Part shown: piece by piece, positions 31,911 to 32,500 of the stretch | Layout: each line of letters opens with the position of its first letter | How positions within the stretch are numbered: position 1 is the first letter of the stretch | NCBI RefSeq assembly: GCF_964340395.1 | Contig: NC_135565.1 | Span: 16,772,209-16,804,708, forward strand | Direction: 5' to 3' | DNA length: 32,500 nt | Source: Glandiceps talaboti | Taxonomy: Eukaryota > Hemichordata > Enteropneusta > Spengelidae | Translations under genes and position numbers: made by a program | Notes under the pieces: model-generated | What the model was told of the DNA's origin: nothing | Seen by the model: the letters and a program-made list of their open reading frames with translations, nothing else | The model's database searches: none

Positions 31911-32500
31911 ATTATATTATATCAAAATATGTGTCTATATCTTCTAAATGTGATTCTGTGGTTATTTATATGCCTGAAAAAGGCGAATTCGCACGTACAG
32001 AAAAAGATCGTCGGTAATAGATCGTCGGGAACGAGCATATTTTGATGAGTGGATACGTTCATGTCGCCCCCGGACACACACACTGCATGAACGTTATGAA
32101 CACAAACCATACACTGCATTGCATTGATAAATTACTTTATTTACGTCATATAATGCATAACGACGCGCTGAAACTAGCAACAAAGAAAACGGGGCAAGAG
32201 GTCAAAGAAAGTAACAATTTTGTTTGGATATTTACATATGAACAATACAATCTTGTACACTGCTAAAAATAGATGTCTCGGCGTTGAATCAGTTGAATCG
32301 GAGACAGTAAATCAGAGACGCGACGTTACGCTACTTTAATGTAATGGTTAACAAATTGAACATTGACTGAACCTGAAAATGTACAGTTTTGAAATAATCC
32401 TGACGCACTTGACTGATGGTTAAAAGTTAAATTGGTGTTGCTTGATTCAACGAGAGCAGGACGGGCTGAGACGGCTCGTTGCATGGGAGAACTTGTACCT
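31911..32500. other. Non-coding stretch, no gene recognised
   Basis: The short open frames lack any family signal. AGATCGTCGG occurs twice in tandem (32007-32031), and CATGAACGTTATG-type repeats occur near 32070-32100. A gene edge beyond the window cannot be excluded. Confidence 0.4.

Overview
The window is non-prokaryotic, AT-rich, intron-bearing animal DNA, full of microsatellites, minisatellites and small foldback elements, with very low coding density. The general look is that of an invertebrate, perhaps a marine deuterostome such as a cephalochordate or hemichordate. That placement is an impression; nothing here fixes the species.

The only clearly recognisable genes are four copies of a short LicD/fukutin-type phosphotransferase. 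Each copy has two coding exons joined by a phase-2 intron that falls just before the catalytic signature HDxDGD/E-I-S. Copy 1 is on the minus strand (3041-4306). Copies 2 (16303-17922) and 3 (22451-26142) are on the plus strand and intact, encoding predicted type II membrane proteins of 242-247 residues. Copy 4 (28290-29173) is a decayed pseudogene lacking the 5' part of exon 1. The intact copies share a pyrimidine tract and CTACAG/TTACAG about 25-40 nt before the ATG, which suggests an additional 5' untranslated exon.

Layout: 1-3040 is non-coding with microsatellites. Copy 1 follows. 4.3-15.8 kb holds no gene I can support, but contains a Harbinger-like non-autonomous element (10595-11653), a 2.1-kb foldback element (12953-15028) and several smaller palindromes. 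From 15.8 kb to the end lies a segmentally duplicated block. Its units are LicD gene, conserved 3' flank, a minisatellite of about 21 bp built on TGTCAATCA, a 31-bp minisatellite, and a block with conserved splice-like signals that may be a small three-exon gene (20170-20579) with a broken paralogue near 30.2-30.6 kb. Elements with a (GTCT)n core, a terminal hairpin and 113-149 bp internal repeats, resembling Helitron-associated HINE/pearl elements, are interspersed between and inside the copies.

The LicD copies are presumably Golgi or ER lumenal enzymes that transfer a polyol-phosphate or phosphocholine group to glycans. Their substrate cannot be read from the sequence. The remaining DNA records repeated duplication, array growth and transposition around this gene family.
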